From assembly GCF_009811555.1 (NCBI RefSeq), contig NZ_BLIN01000005.1, positions 186,001 to 250,000 of the forward strand: a stretch of DNA of 64,000 nt, read 5' to 3'. The notes under the pieces were generated by a model. It did no database searches, had not been told where the DNA came from, and saw nothing but the letters and a program-made list of their open reading frames with translations. How positions within the stretch are numbered: position 1 is the first letter of the stretch; every line of letters starts with the position of its first letter. The translations under genes were made by a program, and so were the position numbers. This document shows, in pieces, positions 25,569 to 33,768 of this stretch. This DNA is from Streptomyces caniferus. GTDB lineage: Bacteria > Actinomycetota > Actinomycetes > Streptomycetales > Streptomycetaceae.

Positions 25569-26483
25569 TCACCAACGGAGCCCGGCGAAGTCGACCGGCT
25601 GCGGCCGGAGTTGGTGAGTGCGGGCGGCCAACTGTTCCAGGCGGCCGGCCATCTCTGCGGCGGGGAGCCGCTTGCGGTCGCCATGACCGGGCAGCACCCA
25701 CTCGAAGCGGAGGAGAGGGGCGGTCCGCGTCAGGGAGGCGGCCAGTTCCACGATCGAGTACCAGGTGACGGTGGCGGCCACCTCCAGATCGGCCGTGGTG
25801 CGCGACCAGTAGAAACTGTCCCCGCTGAAGCAGTACCGGTCGTCGGCGAGGTAGAGCACGCTGCCGCGCGTATGGCCGGGGAGCGGATATGCGGTGACAC
25901 CCTCCCCGATGTCGACCGGGTCGGTGCCCCGCAGGACGTGGTCCGCGTCCGGAGCGGCATCGAGGTCGCCCTCATGGATCCACAGCCGGGCCCCGAACCG
26001 GTCGGCGTATTGGCGGCCGTGCGCCGCGTGGTCCCGGTGGGTGAGCAGCACGTCGGTGATGGGGCCCAGTGCCTCGTACCGGTCGGCGAGAGCGCTGCTC
26101 CACCGGGGCGTATCGATCATCATCGACGTTCCCGCGGGCCGGCGCAGCAGATACGAGTTGGCACCGGCCGTGTGGCGGGAGTTGTGGCCGCAGAGCTGGA
26201 CGGTGTCGTCCAGCGCGAGGGGGAAGGGGTCGAGGTCGGGGGTCAGGCGTTGTGCGGGGTGACGGATGGAGCGGGTGTGGCAGGCGAAAGCGGCGGCATA
26301 CAACTGCCGGGCCTCCGAGTCGTTCCGCGGCTGCCGGACCACTTCCGCCCGGCCGTGCTTCTCGTGGATCAGCTCGGGGGCGAGCTGCCGGGCGACATCG
26401 CAGTTGGTGCAGCGCTCGTCGACGTGCCAGCCTTCGCCGGTCCCTTCCTCCGGTACCGCCTCGGGTAACAGGTTGCTGGTCAT
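25569..26483 (-). CDS. metallo-beta-lactamase-fold hydrolase with N-terminal ferredoxin-like segment
   Basis: This 304-residue protein has two parts. Residues about 18-85 carry WHVDERCTNCDVARQLAP and AFACHTRSIRHP, a cysteine pattern (CxxC then a distant C) like a reduced ferredoxin or iron-binding module. Residues about 100-304 are a metallo-beta-lactamase fold: TDVLLTHRDHAAHG (metal motif, HxHxDH here reading HRDHAAH), PLPGHTRGSVLYLADDRYCFSGDSFYW (metal His and Asp; quoted in part) and VLPGHGDRKRL near the end. Related proteins handle thioester, lactone or redox chemistry. It is a single gene with a 236-base upstream gap to the next gene. Confidence 0.85.
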   Translation of the reverse strand: MTSNLLPEAVPEEGTGEGWHVDERCTNCDVARQLAPELIHEKHGRAEVVRQPRNDSEARQLYAAAFACHTRSIRHPAQRLTPDLDPFPLALDDTVQLCGHNSRHTAGANSYLLRRPAGTSMMIDTPRWSSALADRYEALGPITDVLLTHRDHAAHGRQYADRFGARLWIHEGDLDAAPDADHVLRGTDPVDIGEGVTAYPLPGHTRGSVLYLADDRYCFSGDSFYWSRTTADLEVAATVTWYSIVELAASLTRTAPLLRFEWVLPGHGDRKRLPAAEMAGRLEQLAARTHQLRPQPVDFAGLRW

Positions 26484-26719
26484 GGCAGTGGTCCGTCCTT
26501 CCTGGTCCGGGGCGGGAGGTGCAGGTGCGGTGGGTGCGTACGGGAACCAGAAGTACCCCGCCGCGGACCGGAAGGGGAAGAGGCTACGGATCTTGCGCTT
26601 TGCACGCGGAACGTCTCTTCCGTACGGCGATCACACGGGCAATTTGCCGACTTTCTGGTGTGATGTCGCGCTCGCTGGTCGATGCCGCGAGCGGCGTGGT
26701 CGCACGGGAGCCGCACAGC

Positions 26720-27190
26720 TCAGACGGCCGCCCGGCACGCCGCATCCAGGCGCCGGAGGGTCTGCCGCATGCCGAGGCGATTGTGTGCGGCGCGGCGGGG
26801 GGCCGGGGTTCCGGTGAAGAGGAGGCCGAGCATCTCGGCGGTCCAGCGGCGCCACCCCTGGCGACGGTGGTCGATCCAGTATTCGGTGATCAGCGTGCCG
26901 TGCTCCGTCGGGGTCAGGCGGTAGCCCCAGCGCGCCACCGGCAGGCCGAAGGTGATGTTGTCGAAGGCGAACTCGCGGCCGGGGTCGGCGACGACGATCC
27001 GGCAGGTGGCGAACCACACCCACCAGGCCTTGCGGTTGACGCCCACGAAGCGGTCTCCACGGGGCCACACCCAGATGACCTCGGGGCTCCAGTCCTTCAT
27101 CCGCCGGACGTCCGCCAGGGCCGCGTAGACGGCGTGCGGCGGGAGGGGAACCTCCAAGGATTCCTCCACGGTCCATTCTCGGGTGGTCAC
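26720..27190 (-). CDS. SRPBCC (START/polyketide-cyclase-like) family protein
   Basis: This 156-residue protein has the helix-grip ligand-binding fold: it starts EWTVEESLEVPLPPHAVYAALADVRRM (in part), continues with WSPEVIWVWPRGDRFVGVNR and the RWGYRLTPTEHGTLITEYW strands, and ends in a long basic helix. Such proteins bind hydrophobic ligands or take part in polyketide/lipid chemistry or stress. The GTG at 27190 overlaps the stop of the alpha/beta-hydrolase gene (GTGA) and has GGAGGAG upstream, so the two are translationally coupled. Control by the divergent TetR protein is likely. Confidence 0.87.
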   Translation of the reverse strand: MTTREWTVEESLEVPLPPHAVYAALADVRRMKDWSPEVIWVWPRGDRFVGVNRKAWWVWFATCRIVVADPGREFAFDNITFGLPVARWGYRLTPTEHGTLITEYWIDHRRQGWRRWTAEMLGLLFTGTPAPRRAAHNRLGMRQTLRRLDAACRAAV

Positions 27191-27951
27191 TGCGTCTCCT
27201 CCGGTGTCGATGCGCCGTACGTCCGGGCCGTGACGACCACCGCGGCATCGAGGACGTGGCGGGTGAGTTCCGTCGTATCGGTGAGGCTGGTGAGGTGTCC
27301 GCATCCCGGCCGGACGATGAGCCGACCGTCGCGGCAGGCGCGCAGGAAGAGGCGTTCGTCGCGGCGGAAGTGGTCGCGTTCGCCGTTCACCAGCCAGACC
27401 GGGCCCGGATACGCGGAGAGCGCCGCCAGTGGCTCCATCTCCTGCACGGACCGGACGACGCTCGGAGTGATCTCGCAGCTCAGGCCGCCGGAGACCATGG
27501 CTCGGGCGTGCGTGCGGGGCAGTGCGCGGCGGAACGCGAACGCGCTGAGCCGGTTGGCTTCCCGGGGATGCCCGGCCGCGAGGCGGGCGGCTCCTCGGTA
27601 GACGGCGCCGAACAGCCCGCGCGGGAGTGTCGTACAGCCCATGGCCACGGCGCCGAGGACACGGTCCGGGTGGGCGGCGGCGGTGGCGAGCGTGACATAG
27701 CCGCCCAGGGACAGGCCCACGAGCAGGGCCCGGCCGCCGAGTTCGTCCACGGCTTCGGCCACCGCCTCGACGGCGCCGGGGATGCTGAACGGCTCGCCTC
27801 GTCGGGCCCCGTGGCCGGGCAGGTCGGGCGCCGCCGTGGGATGACGGTCTCCGATGGCGTGGATCAGGGGTCGCCACATCGTGCCGCTCACCCGCGTGCC
27901 GTGCACGAAGACGAGGGGCAGACCGGTTTCGTTGGTCTCCATGCCCGGCAC
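27187..27951 (-). CDS. alpha/beta-hydrolase
   Basis: This 254-residue hydrolase shows the oxyanion segment FVHGTRVSGTMW (residues about 15-26), the nucleophile elbow LVGLSLGGYVTLA (Ser about 99), an acid in LVNGERDHF and the catalytic His in RPGCGHLTSL. It is most like lactonase/esterase-type (3-oxoadipate enol-lactonase-like) enzymes; the substrate is unknown. GTG 27951 is chosen because GAGGT lies four bases upstream; the ATG nine bases further in is too far from it. It is cotranscribed with the SRPBCC gene and faces a TetR gene across a perfect 20-base palindrome. Confidence 0.9.
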   Translation of the reverse strand: MPGMETNETGLPLVFVHGTRVSGTMWRPLIHAIGDRHPTAAPDLPGHGARRGEPFSIPGAVEAVAEAVDELGGRALLVGLSLGGYVTLATAAAHPDRVLGAVAMGCTTLPRGLFGAVYRGAARLAAGHPREANRLSAFAFRRALPRTHARAMVSGGLSCEITPSVVRSVQEMEPLAALSAYPGPVWLVNGERDHFRRDERLFLRACRDGRLIVRPGCGHLTSLTDTTELTRHVLDAAVVVTARTYGASTPEETQ

Positions 27952-27963
27952 GCTACCTCAAAT

Positions 27964-27983
27964 GCAACGCAACGTTGCGTTGC
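27964..27983. promoter_or_regulatory. perfect 20-base palindrome, TetR operator
   Basis: Arms GCAACGCAAC and GTTGCGTTGC meet with no spacer. It lies 13 bases from the hydrolase start and 21 from the tetR start, over both promoters. A TAACCT box at 27993-27998 would start the tetR transcript at its ATG, which has no ribosome site, so the palindrome covers the -35 region. Confidence 0.85.
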
Positions 27984-28004
27984 TTTGACTGCTAACCTCT
28001 CCTC

Positions 28005-28595
28005 ATGAACGAGGAGCGGAACGGGATTCGGCGCAGCGGCGGTCCACGGAAGTCGCAGGAGATCTTCGACGCCACACTGGATCTGCTCGCGGAGAAGGGC
28101 TACGAGGGGCTGACCATCGAGGGGGTCGCCCAGCGGTCCGGCGTCAACAAGACGACGATCTACCGCTGGTGGCCGTCCAAGGGGGCCCTCCTGGGCGCCG
28201 CACTCGTCGGCGCCCGCCAACTGGAGCTCACACCACCCGACACCGGCAGCCTCGCAGGGGACCTGGAGGACCTGCTGGGCACGATCACGACCCTCCTCAC
28301 CGTACGGCCGGCCTCCGACATCGCCGTCTCCGTACTGGGCGCCGCCACCCACAGCCCGGAACTCGCCGCGCACATCAAGGACTTCTTCGCCGACCGGATC
28401 GCCCGCGAGCAGGTTGTTTTCGACCGGGCCGTCGCGCGCGGCGAAATCGGGGCGGACGCCGACCCGATGCTGCTGGTGGACCTGCTGGCGGGGGCCGCGT
28501 GGGTACGTGTCGTACTGCGCCAACTCCCCCTGGAGGAAGGCTTTGTGGCGCGCACGGTGAACATCGTCCTCAACGGGGCGCGCGCCACCGGGTGA
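28005..28595 (+). CDS. TetR family repressor
   Basis: This 196-residue regulator has a TetR DNA-binding domain (GGPRKSQEIFDATLDLLAEKG, in part, then LTIEGVAQRSGVNKTTIYRWWPSKGALL, residues about 12-65) and a C-terminal ligand domain of the TetR_C_16 / AefR-like kind (PASDIAVSVLGAATHSPELA; FDRAVARGEIGADADPMLLVD). YRWW is the usual signature before the fourth helix. It is divergent from the hydrolase-SRPBCC operon, and the palindrome between them is its predicted operator, so self-repression together with repression of the hydrolase is expected. The inducer is unknown. Confidence 0.93.
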   Translation: MNEERNGIRRSGGPRKSQEIFDATLDLLAEKGYEGLTIEGVAQRSGVNKTTIYRWWPSKGALLGAALVGARQLELTPPDTGSLAGDLEDLLGTITTLLTVRPASDIAVSVLGAATHSPELAAHIKDFFADRIAREQVVFDRAVARGEIGADADPMLLVDLLAGAAWVRVVLRQLPLEEGFVARTVNIVLNGARATG

Positions 28596-28680
28596 GGCCC
28601 GGCGCGCCGGCTACCCGTCGGTAGAGAGAGACCTGATGGTGCCTCCGTTTCGGTCCCTTGTAAAGGGTCTGTTTCACTAT

Positions 28681-28713
28681 CAACTACAACTTTACCAAAT
28701 CTTGGTGTAGTTG
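28681..28713. promoter_or_regulatory. nested inverted repeat upstream of secreted protein gene
   Basis: CAACTACA (28681-28688) pairs with TGTAGTTG (28706-28713), and inside it ACCAA pairs with TTGGT. The stretch is strikingly AT-rich for this genome and lies 94 bases upstream of the secreted-protein start, so a regulator site or promoter region is likely. Confidence 0.45.
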
Positions 28714-28806
28714 CCACAGTTTTCACACCAGTCTCAAACGCAACAGCGACGAATGCCACACACGGACTCGTCGCCTCCACAAAGCTGGGCGAGAGGCAAC
28801 AGCACG

Positions 28807-29481
28807 ATGATGAAAAGCAGAACGATCCGCCGCGGAAGCCGGCTGCTGGCGCTGTCCACGGCGTCACTGGGCCTGGTCGCGGCGATGGCCGCACCCGCTG
28901 CCGCGGACGACCAACCCACCCGGGACCAGCTCATAGCCGACTGTGCTTCCGGTGAAGGGAAGTGCAGCTTCAACGAGCCGACTCTCGGCAAGGCGTACCT
29001 CGGGGACTTTCGCCAGGTCTCCAACTCCCTCTACAACTGCAGCACGTCGGATGCCACGCAGTCGATGGGCTGGGCCGACACCGTGGGCTCCACGGACAGC
29101 GCCGGCGTCTCCGTCACCGCAGGCGGGAAGATCGCCGGCATCATCGACCTGAGTGTCACCGCGACCTACAGCCACACCTGGTCGAGCTCGCACACCGAGA
29201 ACAGCTCGCTGAACATGACGGTGAAGCCCGGCGAGGTCGGCTGGATCTCCCGCGCCCAGGTCATGCAGACGGTCTCCGGCACCTGGCAGACGCACTACGA
29301 CAGCCCGAAGTGGGGCCACTACTACTGGTTCGTGCCGGACACGGTCACCGGACCCGCGCCCAACGGGACGGACGGGCAGAGCAATGCCGTGACCGTGAAG
29401 ACGCGCAAGATGACCACCGCGGAGAAGGCGTCCTGCTCCTCCGACGCCAAGAAGGGCCAGGCGTTCGTGGTCAAGCGCTGA
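28807..29481 (+). CDS. secreted protein with aerolysin/ETX-like amphipathic core (candidate)
   Basis: This 224-residue exported protein has a clear signal peptide (basic MMKSRTIRRGSR, core LLALSTASLGLVAAMA, site PAAAD). The mature chain carries four Cys (DCASGEGKC, YNCSTS, SCSSD). Residues about 90-165 alternate polar Ser/Thr with hydrophobics (AGVSVTAGGKIAGIIDLSVT, ATYSHTWSSSHTENSSLNMT), a pattern seen in the membrane-inserting hairpin of aerolysin, epsilon-toxin and MTX2 beta-pore proteins, followed by PGEVGWISRAQVMQTVSGTW like the post-hairpin strands. I do not recognise the family with certainty. The start ATG 28807 is preceded by GAGAGG. It is monocistronic. Confidence 0.75.
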   Translation: MMKSRTIRRGSRLLALSTASLGLVAAMAAPAAADDQPTRDQLIADCASGEGKCSFNEPTLGKAYLGDFRQVSNSLYNCSTSDATQSMGWADTVGSTDSAGVSVTAGGKIAGIIDLSVTATYSHTWSSSHTENSSLNMTVKPGEVGWISRAQVMQTVSGTWQTHYDSPKWGHYYWFVPDTVTGPAPNGTDGQSNAVTVKTRKMTTAEKASCSSDAKKGQAFVVKR

Positions 29482-29791
29482 GCCGACCATGACCCCGCCG
29501 CACGGTTGCACCGGGGGGCCGCCCCGCGCCTTCGGGCACGGGACGGACGATCGCAGCCGTCGGCCACACTGCCTCCCCGCTCGCTGCCACGAGCCGGGAG
29601 GCACACCTCTTTTGCCGCTGTGCGGACCGGCGGACCGGCCGGCCCGTCAGTCCGGGTACGCGGTGCACGGGGACGCGCCGGCCGCGAAGCGGCGCACCTA
29701 CGCCCATCAGATCGCCACCCGCCTGGTGTGAACTGTCCCTGGGGGCACCGTCGCCAGGTGCTGCGCGGGGCGCCGCCCGTAGGCTCCGTCT
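29482..29791. other. 310-base gap between secreted protein and GH114 genes
   Basis: G+C-rich, with no strong hairpin seen. Short open frames in both directions have arginine/proline-rich products and no ribosome sites, so none is called. Its last 12 bases hold the TAGGCT -10 box (29780-29785) of the next gene. Confidence 0.5.
29780..29785 (+). promoter_or_regulatory. -10 box of a probable leaderless promoter (GH114 gene)
   Basis: TAGGCT ends 7 bases before the GTG start at 29792, and no Shine-Dalgarno is present, as in other actinobacterial leaderless mRNAs. Confidence 0.5.
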
Positions 29792-30652
29792 GTGCACTCC
29801 TCCTTACGTCCCGTCGCCGTCGGCGCCGTCGTCCTGGTCATGGCGCTCGGTACGGCGTGCTCCGCCGCCCGCATTCCGCGCCCCGCCGAGTCCGGGACAC
29901 CGGCGCCGTCCGGCTCGGCGGCCGCCCCGACCGCCGTGCGGCCGCCGACGGCCGACGCCGTCTTCGACTATCAGCTCGGCGGTGCCTATCCCCCGCCGTC
30001 CGGGGTCCGGGCCGTGTCCCGCGACCGCACGGCCGAGCCCGCCCCCGGTCTCTACAACGTCTGCTACGTCAACGCCTTCCAGGCACAGCCCGACGCGACC
30101 GGCCGCTGGAAGAGCCGCCACCCCGAGTTGCTGTTGCGGGACGAGCGAGGGGCGCCCGTCGTCGACAAGGACTGGGACGAGCCGCTGTTCGACATTTCCA
30201 CCGACGCCAAACGACGGGCGCTGATGGACCTCGTCGGTCCCTGGATCGACGGCTGCGCCAAGGCCGGTTTCGACGCCGTGGAACCCGACAACCTCGACTC
30301 CTACGAGCGGTCCGGGGGCAAGCTCACCTCCCGGGATGCCGCGGCCTTCGCCCGGCTCCTGGTCCACCGCGCCCACCAACGCCATCTGGCCGTCGCGCAG
30401 AAGAACACCACCGATCTGCTGCCGCAACGCCGCCGCATCGGCTTCGACTTCGCCGTCGTCGAGGAGTGCGCCCGCTACCACGAGTGCGGCGACTTCGCGG
30501 AGGCCTACGCCGACAAGATCTTCGTCATCGAATACGAGGAGAAGGACTTCACCGCCGCCTGCCGCGCCTGGGGCAAGGCCCTCTCGATCTCCCTGCGCGA
30601 CCGCGACGTGCGCGCCGCCGGCACCGAGGGGCATGTCGCGAAGCGTTGCTGA
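29792..30652 (+). CDS. GH114 family lipoprotein (endo-alpha-1,4-galactosaminidase-like)
   Basis: This 286-residue lipoprotein has a signal peptide with lipobox LGTACS (Cys about residue 23), a Pro/Ala/Thr linker to residue 55, and a TIM-barrel domain of glycoside hydrolase family 114: VFDYQLGGAYPPP, YNVCYVNAFQ, DWDEPLFDIS, GFDAVEPDNLDSYE (catalytic acidic residues), QKNTTDLL and VVEECARYHECGDF. The family cleaves galactosaminogalactan-type polymers of fungal or bacterial matrices. It is convergent with cydB, sharing the hairpin 30664-30698. It would act on the outer face of the membrane. Confidence 0.9.
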   Translation: MHSSLRPVAVGAVVLVMALGTACSAARIPRPAESGTPAPSGSAAAPTAVRPPTADAVFDYQLGGAYPPPSGVRAVSRDRTAEPAPGLYNVCYVNAFQAQPDATGRWKSRHPELLLRDERGAPVVDKDWDEPLFDISTDAKRRALMDLVGPWIDGCAKAGFDAVEPDNLDSYERSGGKLTSRDAAAFARLLVHRAHQRHLAVAQKNTTDLLPQRRRIGFDFAVVEECARYHECGDFAEAYADKIFVIEYEEKDFTAACRAWGKALSISLRDRDVRAAGTEGHVAKRC

Positions 30653-30663
30653 GCGCCGGCTGA

Positions 30664-30698
30664 CCACTGCGGATCGCCGCCCTGTCCGCGATCAGTGG
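30664..30698. terminator. bidirectional hairpin between GH114 and cydB genes
   Basis: CCACTG...ATCGC (30664-30677, with a 3-base bulge) pairs with GCGAT-CAGTGG (30688-30698). It sits between two converging stop codons. Confidence 0.6.
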
Positions 30699-30725
30699 AG
30701 AGCGGGGCGCATCGTCATCGGCCGG

Positions 30726-31949
30726 TCAGGGCGACGGGTTCTCCGGTTCGCCGCGGTTCGGATCGGTTGCGCCGCCACGGCTCGGGTCATGCGTGCCCCC
30801 ATGGCCCGGGGGCGGCGTACCGCCGTGGCCCGGGGTCTGCGTGCCGGCATGGCCCGCGACGGGCGGTTGGTCACGGCCGGGCTCGGCCCGTTCCGTGTCG
30901 GTCTCCCGCGGGCCGGTCTCCCGCAAGCCGGTCTCCCGCAGGTCGGCACCGGACAGCGGTTCCAGCTCGCCGTGGGTGTCCAGCCAGTACAGGAAGGCCA
31001 CGGCGGGGCAGACGACCACCACGGCCACCAGGGTGACCAGGCCGACCCATCGCAGGCTGCTGGGGGCGCCGGCTCCCTCGGCCACGGTCAGCGAGGTGGG
31101 GATGAGATAGGGGCGCTGGGCCGCTCCCCAGGCGATGACCGCCGCGGCGACGACGCCGACGGCGGTGATCCGGGACCAGGCTCCGGACCGGCGCAGCAGG
31201 AGCCACCCGGTGGCGAGGGAACAGACTCCGGCCAGGATGACGAGTCCGAGACCGACGCCGTGGGTGAGGCCGTGCCAGATGTGCGGGGCGTCGCTCCGGG
31301 TGACGGTCAGCATGATCGCCGCGAGGACGGCGAGCGCGACCACGCTGCCCAGCGCCCGCCGCCGGAAGTAGCCGACGAGGTCCGGCGCCCCGAAGCGGGC
31401 GGCGTCGGCGGCCAGGAACACGGCGCCGAGGAAGGCCGTCGACACGATGGCGATCAGCCCGAAGAGGATGGAGGTCGGGTTGGCCCAGGCGTGCGCCGAC
31501 GCCTCCGTTCCGGGCACCGCCCGTCCCGAGGCGATCCCGCCGACGGCCGCGCCGAGGAAGAACGGGGTGAGCAGCGAGGAGAGGGCGAAGGCGGCGCCGT
31601 AGAGACGTCGCCCGGCGATACGGCGGAGGGGCTTGCGCAGTGCGAAGCCGGCGCCGCGCAGGACCAGGCCGATGGCGGCCAGGGCCAGGGGGAGCCACAT
31701 CGCGGAGAACACGGTCTGGAAGAGGGTCGGGAATCCGGTCCACATGATGACGAAGATGAAGACCAGCCAGACGTTGTTGACCTCCCATACGGGGGCCATG
31801 GCATGGTCGATGAGCCACCGGGGCCGCCGTCCACGCTCTGCGCCGCCGGCGGTCAGGTCCCAGAACCCGGCCCCGTAGTCGGTGCCGCCGGCGCAGGCGT
31901 AGGCGGCCACGGCGAGCAGCAGCGCCACGGCGATGACGGCGGCGATCAC
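30726..31949 (-). CDS. cydB: cytochrome bd ubiquinol/menaquinol oxidase subunit II
   Basis: This 407-residue membrane subunit of the bd-type terminal oxidase starts at a GTG (31949) that overlaps the cydA stop (GTGA). Conserved blocks are AYACAGGTDYGAGFWDL at the N-terminus, APVWEVNNVWLVF, and GLIAIVSTAFLGAVFLAADA, with about eight helices. After the last helix (about residue 325) there is an unusual hydrophilic tail of about 70 residues with short repeats (ETGLRETGPRETD, then GHGGTPPPGHGGT) rich in Gly, His and Pro; this tail is not part of the family. It is cotranscribed with cydA. No cydDC exporter genes are in the window. Confidence 0.93.
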   Translation of the reverse strand: MIAAVIAVALLLAVAAYACAGGTDYGAGFWDLTAGGAERGRRPRWLIDHAMAPVWEVNNVWLVFIFVIMWTGFPTLFQTVFSAMWLPLALAAIGLVLRGAGFALRKPLRRIAGRRLYGAAFALSSLLTPFFLGAAVGGIASGRAVPGTEASAHAWANPTSILFGLIAIVSTAFLGAVFLAADAARFGAPDLVGYFRRRALGSVVALAVLAAIMLTVTRSDAPHIWHGLTHGVGLGLVILAGVCSLATGWLLLRRSGAWSRITAVGVVAAAVIAWGAAQRPYLIPTSLTVAEGAGAPSSLRWVGLVTLVAVVVVCPAVAFLYWLDTHGELEPLSGADLRETGLRETGPRETDTERAEPGRDQPPVAGHAGTQTPGHGGTPPPGHGGTHDPSRGGATDPNRGEPENPSP

Positions 31950-33430
31950 GGTCTGCCGTCCTCGTCCTGTGGTGCCCCCGGCCCGCCGGGCGACGGCGGA
32001 TCGCCGGCCGGCACCGGCGCGCGCGGCCCGTAGGGGGTGTCGGTCTCCGGCCCGTCGTGCCGCTCCCCCGCCGCCGGCCGCGCGTCGGCGAGCCGCCAGC
32101 CGGTACGCATCTTGAGCAGCACGGCGAGCAGCGAGCCGAAGATGAACACGTACACCGCCATCACCAGGCCGAGCATGATCCACAGACTGGTCGACCGGGT
32201 CGCCGTCACCGCCTCGCCGATCCGCATGTGCTGGTAGACGATCCAGGGCTGGCGTCCCACTTCGGCGGTGATCCAGCCGCATTCGACGGCGACGACGGAG
32301 GCGACACCCGCGCACGCCGCACCGCGGAAGAACCAGGGCGACCGGGGCAGCCTCCGGCGCCGCAGCCGGCACCAGCCGTACCAGAGGGCGAGGAGGAGCA
32401 GCAGCGAGCCGATCACGGCCATGAGGTCGAAGGCCCAGTGGGCGAGGGTGGCCTGGGTGGCCGTCGGCCGGTCGCTCGCCGGGACCGAGGTCAGTCCGGT
32501 CACCCTGGTACCCGGCCGGAACCCGGCCAGCACGGAGTCGAGTTGGGGGATCTTGATGCCGCCGGAGATGCTTCCGTCGGGGTGCAGACGGCCGAAGATG
32601 TACTCCGGTACGTGGGTGTCGGTCCGCCAGACCATCTCCGTCGCGGCGAACTTCACCGGCTGCTTGCGGAAGACCGACCTGGCGATGGAGTCGCCGAGCA
32701 GCATCTGCACCGGGGTGAACACCGCGGCGAGGGTGAAGGGCACGGTGAAACCGAGCCGGTGATAGCGGTCGCGGCGGCCGCGCAGCCAGCCGACGGCGTA
32801 GACGCCCGCGACGACGTACCCCGCGGTGACCAGCATCGCCACGACGAAGTGCCAGTACTGGGGGCCGAACATGGGGGTGAAGATCGCCGACCAGATGTGG
32901 ACGTCCACGGGCTTGCCGGCGGCATCGAGGGTGAATCCCTGGGGCGTGTTCATCCACGCGTTGGCCGCCAGGATTCCGAACGCGCCGAGCAGGGCGGCAG
33001 CCGGGAGGGGCAGGCCGAGCAGGAAGTGGGTGCGGGGCTTCAGTCTTCGCCAGCCGTAGAGGTAGATGGCGATGAGCACCGCTTCGAGGAAGAAGGCCCA
33101 GGCCTCGACGCCGAATCCGATCCCGAAGACGCCGCCCCACCTGCCCATCAGGCCCGGCCAGAGCAGCCCGAACTCGAAGGACAGCACGGTGCCGGTGACG
33201 ACGCCGACCGCGAACTGCACCGCCATGACCGCCGACCAGCGTCTGGCGAGGAGCAGTGCCACCGGGTCGTTGCGGCGGAGGCCGCGGTGGTGCATCACCA
33301 GGGTGATCAGGGGCAGTGCGACGCCGAGCGGCACCAGAATGATGTGGGAGGCCAGGGTGAACGCCATCAGCTGTCTGGCCGGGAGCAGTTGGGCCGGAGC
33401 GTCCGCCAGCAGGGTGACCGTGGTGTGCAT
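31946..33430 (-). CDS. cydA: cytochrome bd ubiquinol/menaquinol oxidase subunit I
   Basis: This 494-residue subunit carries the three haems and the quinol site. Visible ligands and motifs: H29 in TLASHIILVPLG, H194 in FGPQYWHFVVAM, and the invariant GRQPW near residue 385, with about nine membrane helices. The Q-loop is of the short type. The C-terminal 45 residues are charged and Pro-rich. The ATG at 33430 follows an AAGGC/GGAG region. bd oxidases support respiration at low oxygen or under nitrosative stress; I found no clear Rex operator (TTGTGAA type) upstream, so the mode of control is open. Confidence 0.95.
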   Translation of the reverse strand: MHTTVTLLADAPAQLLPARQLMAFTLASHIILVPLGVALPLITLVMHHRGLRRNDPVALLLARRWSAVMAVQFAVGVVTGTVLSFEFGLLWPGLMGRWGGVFGIGFGVEAWAFFLEAVLIAIYLYGWRRLKPRTHFLLGLPLPAAALLGAFGILAANAWMNTPQGFTLDAAGKPVDVHIWSAIFTPMFGPQYWHFVVAMLVTAGYVVAGVYAVGWLRGRRDRYHRLGFTVPFTLAAVFTPVQMLLGDSIARSVFRKQPVKFAATEMVWRTDTHVPEYIFGRLHPDGSISGGIKIPQLDSVLAGFRPGTRVTGLTSVPASDRPTATQATLAHWAFDLMAVIGSLLLLLALWYGWCRLRRRRLPRSPWFFRGAACAGVASVVAVECGWITAEVGRQPWIVYQHMRIGEAVTATRSTSLWIMLGLVMAVYVFIFGSLLAVLLKMRTGWRLADARPAAGERHDGPETDTPYGPRAPVPAGDPPSPGGPGAPQDEDGRP

Positions 33431-33679
33431 GCTCCATGCCTTCGCTGCTCGGGACGTTCAGGAGCCTCCTGGTGCTCGGCCCCGTCCGCGGGACACAGCG
33501 CCGGTCGCGCCCGGCTCGCCACAGAATCACCGGCGGCCCGGTCGAGCACGCACGGCGGGCCCGCGTTGCGCCGTTGGGCCGATGTTCTTCCCCCGCTCGG
33601 CCCAGCCCGCGGCTCGACGCCGCCTCGGGAACGTCCCGGCGGCAGGACAGCGCCCGGCGAAGCGCCCGGGAAATACGGA
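33431..33679. other. upstream region of cydA
   Basis: About 250 bases that should hold the cydAB promoter. I see no Rex-like or Crp-like inverted repeat and no clear gene. Frames crossing it are rich in Arg/Pro and lack ribosome sites. Confidence 0.4.
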
Positions 33680-33725
33680 GGGGCAGGGGGTTCGGCAGTT
33701 CCATACTGCCGTGCCCTCCTGCCCC
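33680..33725 (-). terminator. two-step hairpin terminator after small hypothetical gene
   Basis: An outer stem GGGGCAGG/CCTGCCCC (33680-33687, 33718-33725) and an inner stem CGGCAGT/ACTGCCG (33693-33699, 33705-33711) around a TCCAT loop lie 44 bases downstream of the gene ending at 33769. Confidence 0.7.
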
Positions 33726-33768
33726 AGGGGACCAGGACTCTTCGCCGCCTCCTCAGTGCGGCGTCGCG

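Noticed and set aside
33431..33768. Rex-type operator for cydAB
   Set aside because: I looked for TTGTGAA-N6-TTCACAA-like repeats upstream of cydA and found none.
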